A DNA stretch of 19,543 nt from Phlegmacium glaucopus. Lineage: Eukaryota; Basidiomycota; Agaricomycetes; Agaricales; Cortinariaceae. This document shows positions 8,728-16,678 of this stretch, in pieces. The translations under genes and the position numbers were made by a program. Numbering within the stretch: position 1 is the first letter of the stretch; each line of letters begins with the position of its first letter. The stretch spans positions 1-19,543 of the forward strand of contig MU130450.1 in assembly GCA_015039465.1 (NCBI GenBank), written 5' to 3'. The notes under the pieces were generated by a model, which saw nothing but the letters and a program-made list of their open reading frames with translations, was not told where the DNA came from and did not search any database.

Positions 8728-8800
8728 CAGGTCTGGCTCCATTGGAGCTGTCTCTGGTAGTCCGCACTCCATCCATACCAGTGCTTTCCCTTACATCCAG
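8728..8800 (+). mobile_element. LTR-A copy 3, right part (truncated)
   Basis: CAGGTCTGGCTCCATTGGAG, then TCTCTGGTAGTCCGCACTCC, aligns with LTR-A from about base 28 onward (TTTCTGGTAGTCCGTACTCC in copy 1). Similarity fades after about 8800, so most of this LTR has been lost or has diverged. Confidence 0.65.
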
Positions 8801-9289
8801 AACTAAGATAGATGCCACCAGGAACTGGCACCCCTTATGTAAGCAGATTGAGCTTGATTTCTCAACCTCAATAACCTGCCACAAAAGGAATATTTCAAAA
8901 ATGTGAGCCCACCAAACGGATTAGAGCTACTTTGTAAACATATCTCTGTGCTTAGAATTCTTAAAAACTTCTTTGATCAATGAAAATTTCTCCTTTTTAC
9001 ACTTAACATAAATGAAAAAATTAATTGTACAAAAATATGAATAATGAAACAATAAGAGTATATGTAAGAAATACACAAAAGAAAAGGTAGAATATTTTCT
9101 TTTGGGAACAGCCACAAAACACATAATGTGTTTTATGCCTGTCTCTGAACAACTGTACCCTATAGCTAGGGGTACCATGATTCATAGTCAATTATATATT
9201 ATTTAATCTGATAAAATAAAATAAAAATAAAAAAATAGGGGGTACCTACATTTGTCATTGTTCATACATAAGAGTAAAATAAAAAAATA
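8801..9289. other. AT-rich intergenic stretch
   Basis: Only low-complexity A/T-rich sequence and short frames, including poly-A/AAATAAAA tracts at about 9210-9290. No gene or RNA is supported. Confidence 0.5.
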
Positions 9290-9512
9290 AAAAAACCCCT
9301 CCCACAAGGGAAGGGTAGCTGATGTTCAATAGAAATTTAAAAAAAAAACTCTTGGAAGGGGGGGGTAGCAGTCATCATATGTCAAAATAAAAAGAAAACC
9401 CCTCAGAAAGGGGGTAGTGGTTGTTGTATGTCAAAATAAAATGAAGACCCCCCTAAAAAGGAGGGTAGCAGTCATTGTACATTGAAATAAATGGAAAACA
9501 CCCCTAAAAAGG

Positions 9513-9517
9513 GGAGT
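9513..9517. repeat. 5-bp target-site duplication of solo LTR-A copy 2 (left)
   Basis: GGAGT, repeated exactly at 10090-10094, inside the satellite monomer. Confidence 0.9.
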
Positions 9518-10089
9518 TGTTACATTCTGTTATACGTTACTCCAGTCCGACTCCATCGGAGTTGTTTCCGGTAGTCCATACTCTGTTCCAGTACTCTCCC
9601 TTGTTTCCGGTTCTACTCCTCCTACATCCAACTCCAAGACTTCTCCGTATCATTCCGACTCTTCCGACGATACTCCAAACCCATTACCACACCTTTGCAA
9701 TAACAACTATTTCTTTGTCATCACTTTCCCACTATCAGTCAGCACACCAGCTATGGATTATAAGAATGCAGGACCTTTTCCGGGAGCAGAACGCAGCACT
9801 TAAATTTATATTCTATATTTTGGTTGCTATTCCTTTTATATTTAAGTACTCGAAACTTGTATGTTTTTCCTTAGTTTGAATATCAACTTAGTTTCCTCCT
9901 CTTGTTTGTCCTCTAAGTCACTGAGGTCTTCTGTCTTTCCATTCTCTTCCGGTTCCAAAATCAGGACATTGTAGGAGCTGGGCGGCACAGCACATACACT
10001 GAGGCCAAAGTCCTTTCTGTTACTTGTTCCAGTTCCGTTCCGTCTGGTCCGGAGTTACTCCAATGTTTTCCCTTTGTCTAAACTTAACA
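9518..10089 (+). mobile_element. solo LTR, retrotransposon family A, copy 2 (572 bp)
   Basis: It starts TGTTACATTCTG and ends TAAACTTAACA. It is collinear with copy 1 (5082-5652), including the shared stretch GCAGGACCTTTTCCGGGAGC, and is bounded by a perfect GGAGT duplication different from that of copy 1. It therefore arrived by an independent insertion and later lost its internal region. Compared with copy 1 it lacks a few bases and has C-to-T or G-to-A changes at several CpG sites. A frame of about 120 codons is open at its start, as in copy 1, but this follows from the CT-rich composition. Confidence 0.92.
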
Positions 10090-10094
10090 GGAGT
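10090..10094. repeat. 5-bp target-site duplication of solo LTR-A copy 2 (right)
   Basis: GGAGT, identical to 9513-9517. Confidence 0.9.
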
Positions 10095-10479
10095 AGTGGT
10101 TGTTGTACATTGAAATAAAATGAAAACCCCCCTAAACAGGGGGGTAGCAGTCATCGTCCATTGAAGTAAAGAAACCCCCCTACATAGGGGAGTGCCATCG
10201 TCTGTTGAAGTAAAAAACCCCCCTGGTGAAGGGGGGTTTTTTTAGGGTGGTGGTGGTGTGTTTAGGAGGACTGTACACTCCCCACATACTCTGCCAGTGA
10301 TATGATTTAAATCTGCATAAGCATGGTTTTTGCAATTTTTATCTATTATTTCGGCATAAATATTAATTAATGCATCAATAACTTGTTAATACAGCTGATA
10401 ATAAACAAGGGAATCAAAGTTGTTTACCCTACAACTGCTGATTAGACCTATTACTGTGTGACTTAAATGCATATAGTTA

Positions 10480-11640
10480 ATAAGTGTGGTCAATAGACTA
10501 TCATTTGTTACACTACAAATTGCATGTCTGGATTAAAACCAATAAATCCATGAATATCCTTATAGACTTGGCACAGGAAAAGTTAAATAAACATTATTGG
10601 GTTAGCAAATGTCATGGGGTGATTGTGGAGCAACAGAATATTATTAATAAATATTCAGGGGAAGGTTGGTGCCCTAGCAACAGTGGAAGCAGAATAACCA
10701 AGATAGTGGAACCATGTGATTGTGTGGGAATCATGATGACTAAGGATAGGGGGAGTGCTGAACAATCATAAAGATTGTTTCCAGGCACAATAGGCACAGT
10801 TACCATCAAGAGGGGTGGAAACTACCTAAAATTAGCAACATGGGGCTAAAAATAGAACAACCCCTATGTTTCCAGTACCAGGAACCAGTATATCTATTTT
10901 TGGACATTATCTATTTTTAAATATCTCAAATGTATAAAATACCTCCCAGGGTTTGTAAATAGTCAGAAAATTGGATTCTTTCTTTCCCCCCTCTTAGACA
11001 TTGAGCAAGAACACTCGTCATTGAGATTTGGGTATTGAATACAGATCAGTTTCTCAGAGTGTTGAATTGTTGTAAAAGTTGTGATTGTGTTAAAGTCATA
11101 GCAGAAGCAAGGAGTCTTCTAGTGTATGCAAATTTGTTGAAATTGTAACAAAGTCTTGGACTTTTGTGTACACAAGTTAAATCAATCAGTAAAGTCTTAG
11201 GAATTCTTTGACTGATTGTTGGTTGGTGCAAGCCATAAATTGCAAAACTGCTTAAAAGTTTGATCATTCTTGAATTGATCCAAATTATTGTTGTTATTGT
11301 GTGTACTAGTTGAAGTGAAATTCAAAGTCTTGGAAAGGTTATACTTTCTAGAAAACCCAACTTGCATTATAAGATTGTATAAAGTATTGATTGAGTTATT
11401 GTTTTGAGTAGAGATTTTATAATCTTGAAATACACTTTTTATCAACAACCTCTGTGCAGTTACATCAATGCTTCGCCTGCTATATGCTCTGGACACATCA
11501 AAAACCCCATTGTTATACCCAAACCATATAACAAAGCTTTTCAACAAATTGGCAGATCTTTCGTGCAACAACAAGCTTCTACCTGAGCTGACCCTCAAAT
11601 TAGTTTATCTTCTTCAAAATGATTGAATTTCTGGCGCTGA
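10480..11640 (+). mobile_element. possible degraded LTR with TATA box and primer-binding site
   Basis: A TATA box (TGTATAAAATACCTCCC, about 10931-10947) is followed about 50 bp later by a pyrimidine-rich block (TTCTTTCTTTCCCCCCTC, about 10977) and a leader rich in short GT-rich tracts, ending near 11630 with TTTCTGGCGCTGACAGGACC. TGG at the start of that last segment is what a retrotransposon primer-binding site (complement of a tRNA CCA end) would show. No defined LTR start, TG..CA ends, target duplication or second LTR was found, and no gag/pol sequence follows. The call rests on arrangement only. Confidence 0.25.
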
Positions 11641-12419
11641 CAGGACCTGGGTGGTTTTTCAGTTTCACATGCTGCTCTGTGCTTCATCCCATGACAATCC
11701 ACAAAGAGTGAAAGATCTGATGGAATGAATTTTGAAGTATCTGGAAAGCCACTTCTGCCCAGCAGATGGAATTAATCGATTAATAGTTTCAAATAATGTC
11801 TGCTTATTTTTGTAAGAGATTCATTATTTTCTTTTTCTTTTACAAACGGTGGAGACTCAATCGGCATGTTTGTTTATGCCCTGTTTCCTCTGTTATTTAC
11901 AATGTCAGACTATGCTACATTTGATACTAACATTTACTGCCTTCCTGAATAAGTCTTATAATGTGCTCTCGATGGTTGCCAAGTCCTCCCATTGTGGCCC
12001 CTTCTGTCATAGTTCTGACACGCCCAAGTGTTCATTTTTTGTTGGTTTAAGCAAGCAACCAAAAGTCAGAAAGATGGTGGAAACTTGGAGAAAAAATTAC
12101 ACACCGTATATGTAATTGTTTATTGCATCAATCACATTCACCTTGGACTTTTATTCTGACCATGATGTTTGAATCGGTTTCCAAACAGGTTGCTAGGGAA
12201 TCTGTACAGGATGCTTTTGAGAGGAAAAACGGCAAGCATTGCAAAGCCCAGATAGGTCATCCTAGGGCAAAACACTATCAGTGTTAATATGTCGAGAACT
12301 TGGGCATTTCAATTAGGTATAAATGATGTACTGGGATGTTTCCACTTCGCTATCAGTAATGAACTGGACAGTTCTTGTGGCCAAAGGCTGGAGTCATGAA
12401 GAAACAGGAATAACATCCC
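11641..12419. other. no supported feature
   Basis: Short interrupted frames on both strands; nothing recognised. A pyrimidine-rich patch (TTTTCTTTTTCTTTTAC, about 11828) is present without a following gene. Confidence 0.4.
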
Positions 12420-12671
12420 ATGGTACCTGGTACTGTCGGATTCTTCTTCATCAGGTTCTCCAGCACAGAAGAATTGAAAATGATCATTGGGGAGACGCCA
12501 CACCTCGTACTGGGACTCTTTCCAATTGACAATTTCTCTTATTATGGTGCAACACTCCCAAAAGTGTGGACAAAGTGCAGACACAATGAAGAGGCTTGCA
12601 AGTCGTTGGATTCTGGTCGGAAAGTGTCTTGGAGGGAGGCTATGATGTGTTTGTCCACCAGTAAATACAAG
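12420..12671 (+). pseudogene. possible isolated exon of an unrecognised protein
   Basis: The plus frame from the ATG at 12420 stays open, with residues such as STEELKMIIGETPHLVLG and WTKCRHNEEACKSLDSG, up to AAG at 12669-12671. A strong splice donor GTATGT follows directly. An acceptor-like TTCTTCTTCATCAG ends at 12454, so the exon could be 12455-12671. The codon pattern reads more protein-like than the overlapping minus-strand frame of 145 codons (12746-12309). Adjacent exons were not found. No family is recognised, and either strand could be wrong. Confidence 0.3.
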
Positions 12672-12811
12672 GTATGTAGCTCCTAGGAATATAGCTCTGA
12701 ATAATAACACGGCACTGCGTAATAAATTAAATGGATTAGGATTCAACTTGAAAATGGCAAACTTGATGTTTTAACCAGGCAAAAAGATCCAATATCTGTC
12801 AATTAATTGAC

Positions 12812-12835
12812 ACACTCAGTAAAAACAAGAAGTCA
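12812..12835 (+). repeat. left terminal inverted repeat of the TIR element
   Basis: It begins ACACTCAGTAAAAACAAG and continues AAGTCA; 22 of 24 bases pair with 15117-15140. It is followed by AGTCATGTA words at 12831-12849. Confidence 0.75.
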
Positions 12836-13457
12836 TGTAAGTCATGTAATAGTCACATGAAAGATGGGCAAAAGTCAAGCAAAAGTCACGTACCTGACTA
12901 AATGACAAATTTTTTGACACTTACATGACTACTAAAATTGGTGTTCACTGTTAATCAAAAGTTGGTGCAAAGTCATTGATCATTTTGATGCATCAATCAT
13001 TGCTATAATATGTAATGTCACTAATGTACTAATAGTAAGTAATAGTAACTACAACTTAGCTCAATGGCAAGGTTGTGCCAATGCTGACTAAACTGGTTTT
13101 TAATTTGAGACCAGAATCTGACCGTCTTGAGACCCAAAATTCCAATTAGAGCCATTTTAAAAACATATGACTAGTCGACCTTGTGTTCATCAATTTCATA
13201 GTCATGTGGTAGTCAAAATTTTTGATCATTTAGTTCTAGTGGTTGCACTTGGTCAATGCCTGTCACCTGTGACATCTGGCTTGGCCTGTGTCACACATAT
13301 GTCACATTTCAGAAAGTGAGACACTGAGCTTCTTCTCTGTACAACACTCCCAGAGGGGAGTTTGAGTGATGTATATCCATATAAATAGGATGTGAATCAG
13401 CTACAATAAATAAAATTTTGTGAATTTGTACTGTTGTGTCTGGACACATGTTTCCCC

Positions 13458-13775
13458 AGCCAAATTGATGGCTGAAACTTCTAAGGTATAGAACTCTTCA
13501 AACACTCATTTCTGGGATTTGTTTTGGTGGGAGAATATGTTATATTTTATATTCTTAACATTTTGTTGGGAGTAGAATTTTTAATTTCATGCCCCAAGTA
13601 TGAGATATGGGCTCTTACCACCCAGTATCTCATACTTAGAGCATGAAATTAAAAATTCCACTCCCAACAAAATGTTCAGAATCAAAATTAGAACATATTA
13701 TCCCACCAAAACAAATCCAAGAAATGAGTTGTTGAAGAGTTCTATTCCTTAGAAACTTCAGCCATCAATTTGGCT
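13458..13775. repeat. large inverted repeat (hairpin): arms about 154 bp, loop 9 nt
   Basis: Arm 1 (13458-13611) begins AGCCAAATTGATGGCTGAAA and ends CAAGTATGAGATATGGG. Arm 2 (13621-13775) begins CCCAGTATCTCATACTTA and ends CATCAATTTGGCT. The loop is CTCTTACCA (13612-13620). The arms match along nearly their whole length with scattered mismatches and small gaps. Arm 2 is the first unit of the 173-bp array that follows, so the hairpin is a head-to-head pair of array units. Transcription through it would give a long double-stranded RNA stem. Confidence 0.85.
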
Positions 13776-14815
13776 AGCATTGGCTTGATATCCCTTGTTT
13801 TATTAAGCTCAACATGTAAAATCAGATGATCAGACTCCTGAGGAATGTTTAGGATACATTGTAGAGCATTTATTATCACCAAGATGAGTTACAGAAACTA
13901 GTTTATTAAGTGTTCTATAGGTTGGAAGTCTCAAACATCACACTGTGGATGAAATTGGCTGAAGATCACTCAGTTGTGAGGGGTTAAAAGCAGAATAAAA
14001 AAATCTAACTCCTAAGAAATGTTGAGAATATATGGTAGAGTATATTTTGTCACTATGATAGGCTGCAGAACCCAGTTTCTGAAGAGTTCTATAGGCTGGA
14101 AGTCTTAAAAATTGCAATTTAGCAGGGATTTGGGTGGGGTTTGCTTAATTGTAGGGTTCTAAGTGTGAAATAAAATAAGGAAACTCCTGAGGAATATTTT
14201 TGACACACCATAGACAATTTTTGGTACAGGAATAGCTACAAAGTGCAGTTTATGAACAGTTCTATAGGTTGGAAGTTTCAAATTTGGATTGGAACTGCCA
14301 CCAGCTCACTCATTTTTAAGGGCTTGAGTGTGAAATAAAAAATTCTAACTCCTGAGAGATGTTCATAATACATAGTATAGTATTTTATGTCAGTAATATG
14401 AGTTACATAAACCAGTTTTAGAAGTGTTCTATAGGATAGAAGTTGCCAACACTGCATTTTAGCAGGAATTTGTGTGGAAACTGTTCATTTATAAGGGCCT
14501 GGGTGTGAAATAAAACAATATAACTGCTGATAAATATTTAAAATATATATTAGATCATTTCACATCACCAAGACAAGTTACATAAACCCATTTCTGAAGT
14601 GTTCTATTGGCTGGAAGCTGAAAAAATGGCATTTTAGCAGGGACTTGGGTAGAAATTGCTCATTTGTAGGGTCCTGTGTGTGTAATAAAATAAAATAACT
14701 GCTGAGAAATATTTAAAATACATGGTAGAGAATTTCACATCACCAAAACATGTTGCAGAAATAAATAATTGAAGTGTTATATTGCTTAGAAGTTTCAGCC
14801 CACCAGACAAAGAAA
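13700..14815 (+). repeat. 173-bp tandem repeat array (about 6.5 units)
   Basis: The landmark GAAGTGTTCTATAGGTTGGAAG recurs with TTCTAT at 13740, 13913, 14087, 14260, 14427 and 14602 and, degenerate, at about 14777: spacings 173, 174, 173, 167, 175, 175. Each unit also carries an (A)ACTCCTGAGRAATGTT word, a TRGAG..TTTTRTCACYA segment, and TGTGAAATAAAA. Units are considerably diverged, so the array is not recent. No reading frame is conserved between units. Confidence 0.85.
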
Positions 14816-15062
14816 GCATAGCCACCTCAAAAAACCACACAACCACTATTTATATCATAAAAATTCATTCAATATATGTTCACATGATGCTATAATACAT
14901 TTATGATACAAAAGAAATCATCCAAAATGATGCAGAACTGAGTGAGCAAGCTATGTTTCAAGTGTTTCACACTTTGTCACGCATTTGGCAATGTGACGTG
15001 ACATAACACTGCCAAATCCATAACAGGCATTGCCCACCACCAAGTCTAGTAAAGTCACAAAC

Positions 15063-15125
15063 TATGACTTTACCTGACTTTACTGTGACTCTACCTGACT
15101 CTACCGTGACTTTACCTGACTTCTC
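15063..15125 (+). repeat. 21-bp minisatellite, three units
   Basis: Three consecutive 21-bp units: TGACTTTACCTGACTTTACT+G, TGACTCTACCTGACTCTACC+G, and TGACTTTACCTGACTTCTCA+T. Each unit is itself a near-duplication of a 10-11-mer TGACTTTACC. It lies just inside the right terminal repeat and mirrors the AGTCATGTA words inside the left one, as subterminal repeats of DNA transposons do. Confidence 0.75.
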
Positions 15126-15140
15126 ATTTTTACTGAGTGT
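15117..15140 (-). repeat. right terminal inverted repeat of the TIR element
   Basis: It ends TTTTTACTGAGTGT. Its reverse complement differs from 12812-12835 at two adjacent bases only. Confidence 0.75.
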
Positions 15141-15151
15141 CACAGGTGACA

Positions 15152-16080
15152 ATAGCAACGACAACAGATTTAGAAAGCCAAAGTTGCGAAGATCTTCTAG
15201 AAGTTCTGGGGTCGGATATGAAAGCACAACCATAAGAAAGCCTCGGGAGTTCATCCGTACCTATGCATAGGGTAAATAAGCAGAATACAAGACAAGAACA
15301 TGATAACACTCACTATGACATTTCTCCCGCGCAATCGGAAAAAAGGTTGGGTCAATTTGACACGGGCACATATAGCACTGCCTAGATCTGGTTTCTTCAT
15401 CTTAAAGAAAATCTCTAAGTGAAGCATGTAGAATCTGTATTTCAGTCTTATCGTTGCCTGTAGCTGGAATGTCTAGAATAGGATGTAAATGAATTAATTT
15501 GCTGTGTTAAGTGCCGTCTTTGAGATCAAAAAGGCCTTCGATCAATTTCAAGTTCACAGTGCGTGGAAACCAATACTACCTCAAATACTCAACATGTCCA
15601 GCACTGTGAATAGTATCATCCACTAAGGAAAAGAGCGGTTATACAGAACATCTAGCTTGGCAAACGGGGTGTCACTTCCACAACTAGTAATGTCAAATAT
15701 ATTATTCAGGTGTTCTGTGGGCCAATGTGGGACTTCAGATATTTGAAAACTGTGGAGGCGTAGATGAATTGTCCAGACGATTGCTGAACAAGTCGCTTGA
15801 TAACCGTCTCTGATTGGCCAGGACACAGAAATGTAATGTTCTTGTTTAATTTCGTCGCAATTCGATCTCAGAAATGCTTGAATGTGAGGAAATAGGTATT
15901 GTCGAGTGGAAGGAATACCCTCATCGAATGCAATGGTTCCGTATGAAAAAAACAATTGCCTCTGTCATCAGGCCTTGAGAAGTTCCCTTGCTCTCCCCCA
16001 CACTGACATTTCAGACATCACCGAAACCCTTTTAAAGGAATTAACATAGCCACACTGATGTTCTGTTCATCAAGAAGGTT
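15152..16080 (-). pseudogene. NLR-type (NACHT/STAND) protein, C-terminal part, pseudogene
   Basis: Fungal NLR-like proteins are STAND ATPases thought to act in non-self recognition and cell-death signalling. On the minus strand the following blocks appear in order: DEGIPSTRQYL, HIQAFLRS, DEIKQEHY and SWP (15920-15815); KRLVQQSSGQFIYASTVFKYL in a second frame (about 15798-15735); HWPTEHLNNI and DTPFAKLDVLYNR (15720-15637); VDDTIHSAGHVEYLR, TAG (15576-15578), LIEGLFDLKDGT, TAA (15507-15509), SKLIHLHPILDIPA and IQILHASLRDFL (about 15441-15407); finally ELLEDLRNFGF (15206-15175). The 'SSGQFIYASTV ... LD-LY ... HASLRDFL' order is typical of the segment after the NACHT core in basidiomycete NLR-like proteins. 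At least three frame changes and two stops make it non-functional. The P-loop is not present. The TIR element adjoins its 3' end. Confidence 0.75.
15975..16010 (+). repeat. inverted copy of an NLR-fragment segment
   Basis: GCTCTCCCCCACACTGAC on the plus strand here also occurs on the minus strand at about 16691-16708, within the possible NLR N-terminal fragment. The bases upstream of both also look alike (TCATC..., then AAG/GAG-rich). It suggests a short inverted duplication of the same gene region. Confidence 0.4.
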
Positions 16081-16457
16081 CCTCGCAGCACCAAGGGTAA
16101 TAGTTAAATATAAAAGTTTTTAGGGCTAGAAAAATTTAAATTAGTTTAAATTGCCTTAAACTGAATATATACTGGTTTTTAAAGGTGAATAAACAAATTT
16201 AACACTGATTTTTGCAGTTCTTTGGCCCAATTTTTCACTTAAACGCAGTAAAAGTAACCCCAACCTCTGTTTAAAAAAATTGGAGTGAATTAACCACTTT
16301 CAATTCAATGATAAAACTAAAATACTGGATTTTTATCAAATTTTATCAAATTTAATGACCATTTGATACTATTCTTACTTATAGAGGAGGTTTGGTGTCA
16401 AAATAAAAATAAAAATGACTTAAAATTAAGTTAAATAGAATGTAAACAAAATTAAAT
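16081..16457. other. AT-rich intergenic stretch
   Basis: Strongly AT-rich, with repeated words such as TTTATCAAATTTTATCAAAT (about 16335) and AAATAAAAATAAAAAT. No gene supported. Positions 16440-16457 (ATGTAAACAAAATTAAAT) form the left flank of the SINE candidate. Confidence 0.5.
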
Positions 16458-16623
16458 ACCAATGAGAAGCAAAATTAGCCAAAAATGTATGGAGGAGCAA
16501 AGATTGGAGGCACAGAAAAGATTCAAAAGAATGAAGAAGCAGGGAATCAAACATTCAACCTACAGAAGGACATGGAAATAGCTTACACAATGTATGAGCA
16601 CTAACCATTAGGCAATATGGCCG
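16458..16623 (-). mobile_element. tRNA-derived SINE candidate (about 166 bp)
   Basis: Read on the minus strand it starts GGCCATATTGCCTAATGG and continues TTAGTGC, which resembles the 5' part and A box of a tRNA (A box about 16615-16598). About 45 nt later comes GTTTGATTCCC (16552-16542), one base from a canonical B box GTTCGANTCC. No anticodon arm or matching 3' acceptor is evident and the sequence continues for about 85 nt into a body and AT-rich end, so it is not a functional tRNA gene. Its flanks, ATGTAAAATTAAAT (16624-16637) and ATGTAAACAAAATTAAAT (16440-16457), look like a target-site duplication differing by a 4-nt indel. Pol III promotion is inferred. Confidence 0.6.
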
Positions 16624-16678
16624 ATGTAAAATTAAATGTTTAATAAAATAAAAGGCTCTGGAAGGGCGCACGTGCATT

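Larger units (their letters stand above)
9290..10240 (+). repeat. 50-bp hairpin satellite with alternating monomers, interrupted by an LTR
   Basis: About seven monomers of 45-52 bp. Each has a G-run plus TAG(C/T), a variable core, an A-rich part (GAAATAAAATGAAAA), a C-run, and a short spacer before the next G-run (for example CCCCCCTAAACAGGGGGG near 10124), so every junction can form a C-run/G-run hairpin. The cores alternate AGCAGTCAT / AGTGGTTGT / AGCAGTCAT / AGTGGTTGT / AGCAGTCAT, a higher-order period of about 100 bp. The solo LTR at 9518-10089 sits inside one monomer; removing it and one GGAGT restores the period. The last unit ends in a GGGGGGTTTTTTT run at about 10235. Confidence 0.8.
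12797..15151. mobile_element. non-autonomous TIR element with internal hairpin and 173-bp array (about 2.35 kb)
   Basis: The ends are inverted repeats: 12812-12835 and the reverse complement of 15117-15140 agree at 22 of 24 positions (core ACACTCAGTAAAAA, then AGAAGTCA). Slightly outside them TGTCA (12797-12801) and TGACA (15147-15151) may extend the repeat. Subterminal regions on both sides hold repeated AGTCA(x)GTA words in mirror orientation. Inside are a 154-bp-arm hairpin, a 173-bp tandem array and a 21-bp minisatellite. No transposase reading frame was found, so any mobility would have depended on another element. No clear target duplication is visible, so the exact ends and superfamily are open. 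It appears to be inserted in NLR-derived sequence. Confidence 0.7.

Noticed and set aside
8927..9178. 83-codon minus-strand frame
   Set aside because: AT-rich low-complexity sequence giving Phe/Lys/Tyr-rich translation; no motif.
5082..10089. One full LTR retrotransposon with LTRs at 5082 and 9518
   Set aside because: Each LTR has its own perfect and different target duplication, and the 3.9 kb between holds other repeats but no gag/pol.
9290..10240. CRISPR array
   Set aside because: Regular period, but whole monomers are similar with no unique spacers, and the context is fungal; it is a satellite.
10484..10771. 95-codon plus-strand frame
   Set aside because: No recognisable domain, no splice context, and it lies in a probable LTR-like region upstream of a TATA box.
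11197..11598. 133-codon minus-strand frame rich in Asn/Ser
   Set aside because: Arises from GT-rich tracts in the opposite strand's leader; no motif and probably part of the LTR-like region.
12309..12746. 145-codon minus-strand frame
   Set aside because: No motif or splice support; the overlapping plus frame has better splice sites and a more protein-like composition. Neither is certain.
15064..15270. 68-codon plus frame with MTLPDFTVTLPDSTVTLPD heptad-like repeats
   Set aside because: The peptide repeat is only the translation of the 21-bp DNA minisatellite, and the frame crosses the right end of the TIR element.
16542..16620. Functional tRNA gene on the minus strand
   Set aside because: A and B boxes are recognisable, but there is no matching acceptor stem and no plausible anticodon arm, and the unit extends beyond a tRNA; treated as a SINE.
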